NCBI GenBank assembly: GCA_964577305.1
Contig: CAZNYS010000007.1
Location: 1-64,000, forward strand
DNA length: 64,000 nt
Direction of reading: 5' to 3'
Source: UBA9300 sp964577305
Lineage (GTDB): Bacteria; Bacteroidota; Bacteroidia; Bacteroidales; VadinHA17
Positions 63,570 to 64,000 of this stretch are shown here, piece after piece. Within the stretch, counting starts at the first letter, position 1. Each line of letters opens with the position of its first letter. The translations under genes and the position numbers were made by a program. Below the pieces are notes generated by a model. It had not been told where the DNA came from, did no database searches, and saw nothing but the letters and a program-made list of their open reading frames with translations.

Positions 63570-64000
63570 ATGAATAAAGCAATCGCCTCATCCGTATCAA
63601 AGAAATTTGTTATGTCTCTGGCGGGATTGTTCCTTCTAACCTTCCTGCCTGTTCACCTGGGAATCAACTTTATGTTACTTAAGTCCGATCCTGAACCCTT
63701 CAATTCAGCGGCTCATTTCATGGCCACTTTTCCGCTTATCAAGGTAGTTGAAATAATTCTGATTCTGGCATTGCTGATTCATATCTTCACCGGTATTGTG
63801 GTACAGATACAAAACTGGCTTTCAAGACCATTAAGGTATAAATCGGGTAATAAATCCCAGACATCTTTCTTTTCCAGATTCATGATATGGACGGGTGGAA
63901 CAATATTTATTTTCCTGATTATCCACTTCACAAATTTCTATTTCATAAAGCTTGGACTTATTGAGGGTGATGCTGAAAATTTTTATTCTGTGGCTTACCA
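63570..64000 (+). CDS. sdhC: Succinate dehydrogenase/fumarate reductase cytochrome b subunit (partial)
   Basis: The first 143 codons are inside the window and the gene runs off the right edge. ATG 63570 begins MNKAIASSVSKKFVMSLAGLFL; then LPVHLGINFMLLKSD, a helix ending in LLIHIFTGIVVQIQNW, and IIHFTNFYFIKLG. Conserved His in the helices fit heme ligands of the cytochrome b558 family typical of Bacteroidota. sdhA and sdhB would be expected beyond the edge. Confidence 0.88.
   Translation, partial: MNKAIASSVSKKFVMSLAGLFLLTFLPVHLGINFMLLKSDPEPFNSAAHFMATFPLIKVVEIILILALLIHIFTGIVVQIQNWLSRPLRYKSGNKSQTSFFSRFMIWTGGTIFIFLIIHFTNFYFIKLGLIEGDAENFYSVAY

Overview
The window is a piece of a Bacteroidota chromosome, most like the Bacteroidales/Marinilabiliales group. 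Evidence: promoters of the TTTG-N19-TAnnTTTG type instead of TTGACA/TATAAT, a type IX secretion (T9SS) C-terminal domain, FecR/STN/CarboxypepD_reg signalling proteins, DUF2723, DUF6427 and DUF6249 families, many lipoproteins with short lipoboxes, and AT-rich intergenic DNA almost without Shine-Dalgarno sequences. There is no prophage, IS transposase, rRNA operon or CRISPR array. Most of the window is ordinary chromosomal backbone with small accessory islands between operons.

Layout. 0-3 kb: small outer-membrane barrel protein, tRNA-Glu, rpsT, radC, a DUF559 nuclease-like gene framed by C/G-tract repeats, and folK, whose last codons lie in that repeat. 3-8 kb: sppA-lpxK-purine nucleoside phosphorylase-MFS operon with overlapping genes. 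8-15 kb: large lamin-tail-domain secreted protein, asd, hflX, a lipoprotein, a TonB-like protein, tRNA-Ala. 15-19 kb: GH3 glycosidase, palindrome-rich DNA, and an SGNH-like T9SS cargo gene broken by an in-frame stop. 19-26.6 kb: S9 peptidase, a large ABCG-like transporter with a TerB-like N-terminus, a lipoprotein and a small exported protein. 26.6-33.2 kb (minus strand): DUF6427, purD, polysaccharide deacetylase, DUF2723 membrane protein, 3-methyladenine glycosylase. 33.4-40 kb: rplM-rpsI-rpsB-tsf, then a minus-strand fusion of a PLP decarboxylase to a deoxyhypusine-synthase-like domain, then pyrH and frr. 40.2-44.6 kb: a four-gene ECF sigma/FecR operon whose outer-membrane partner lacks a TonB receptor barrel. 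44.6-50 kb: OmpA-like lipoprotein, dxs, DPP-IV-like peptidase. 50-59 kb: accessory stretch with a broken gene, MscS channel, tRNA-Leu, amidase, a second ECF sigma module, a membrane methyltransferase-like protein, a trypsin-like lipoprotein and many mosaic repeats. 59-64 kb: dCMP deaminase, S41 protease, GH29 fucosidase, alpha/beta hydrolase and the start of succinate dehydrogenase cytochrome b.

The most notable items are (1) the DUF559 gene bracketed by inverted copies of a C-tract repeat, resembling a small mobile cassette; (2) the single-chain decarboxylase + deoxyhypusine-synthase-like protein, which predicts a two-step polyamine enzyme; (3) the ECF sigma/FecR operon with two paralogous CarboxypepD_reg proteins, one carrying an STN signalling domain but no receptor barrel; and (4) several families of dispersed palindromic and mosaic intergenic repeats. 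Assignments rest on reading motifs by eye. No database search was possible.
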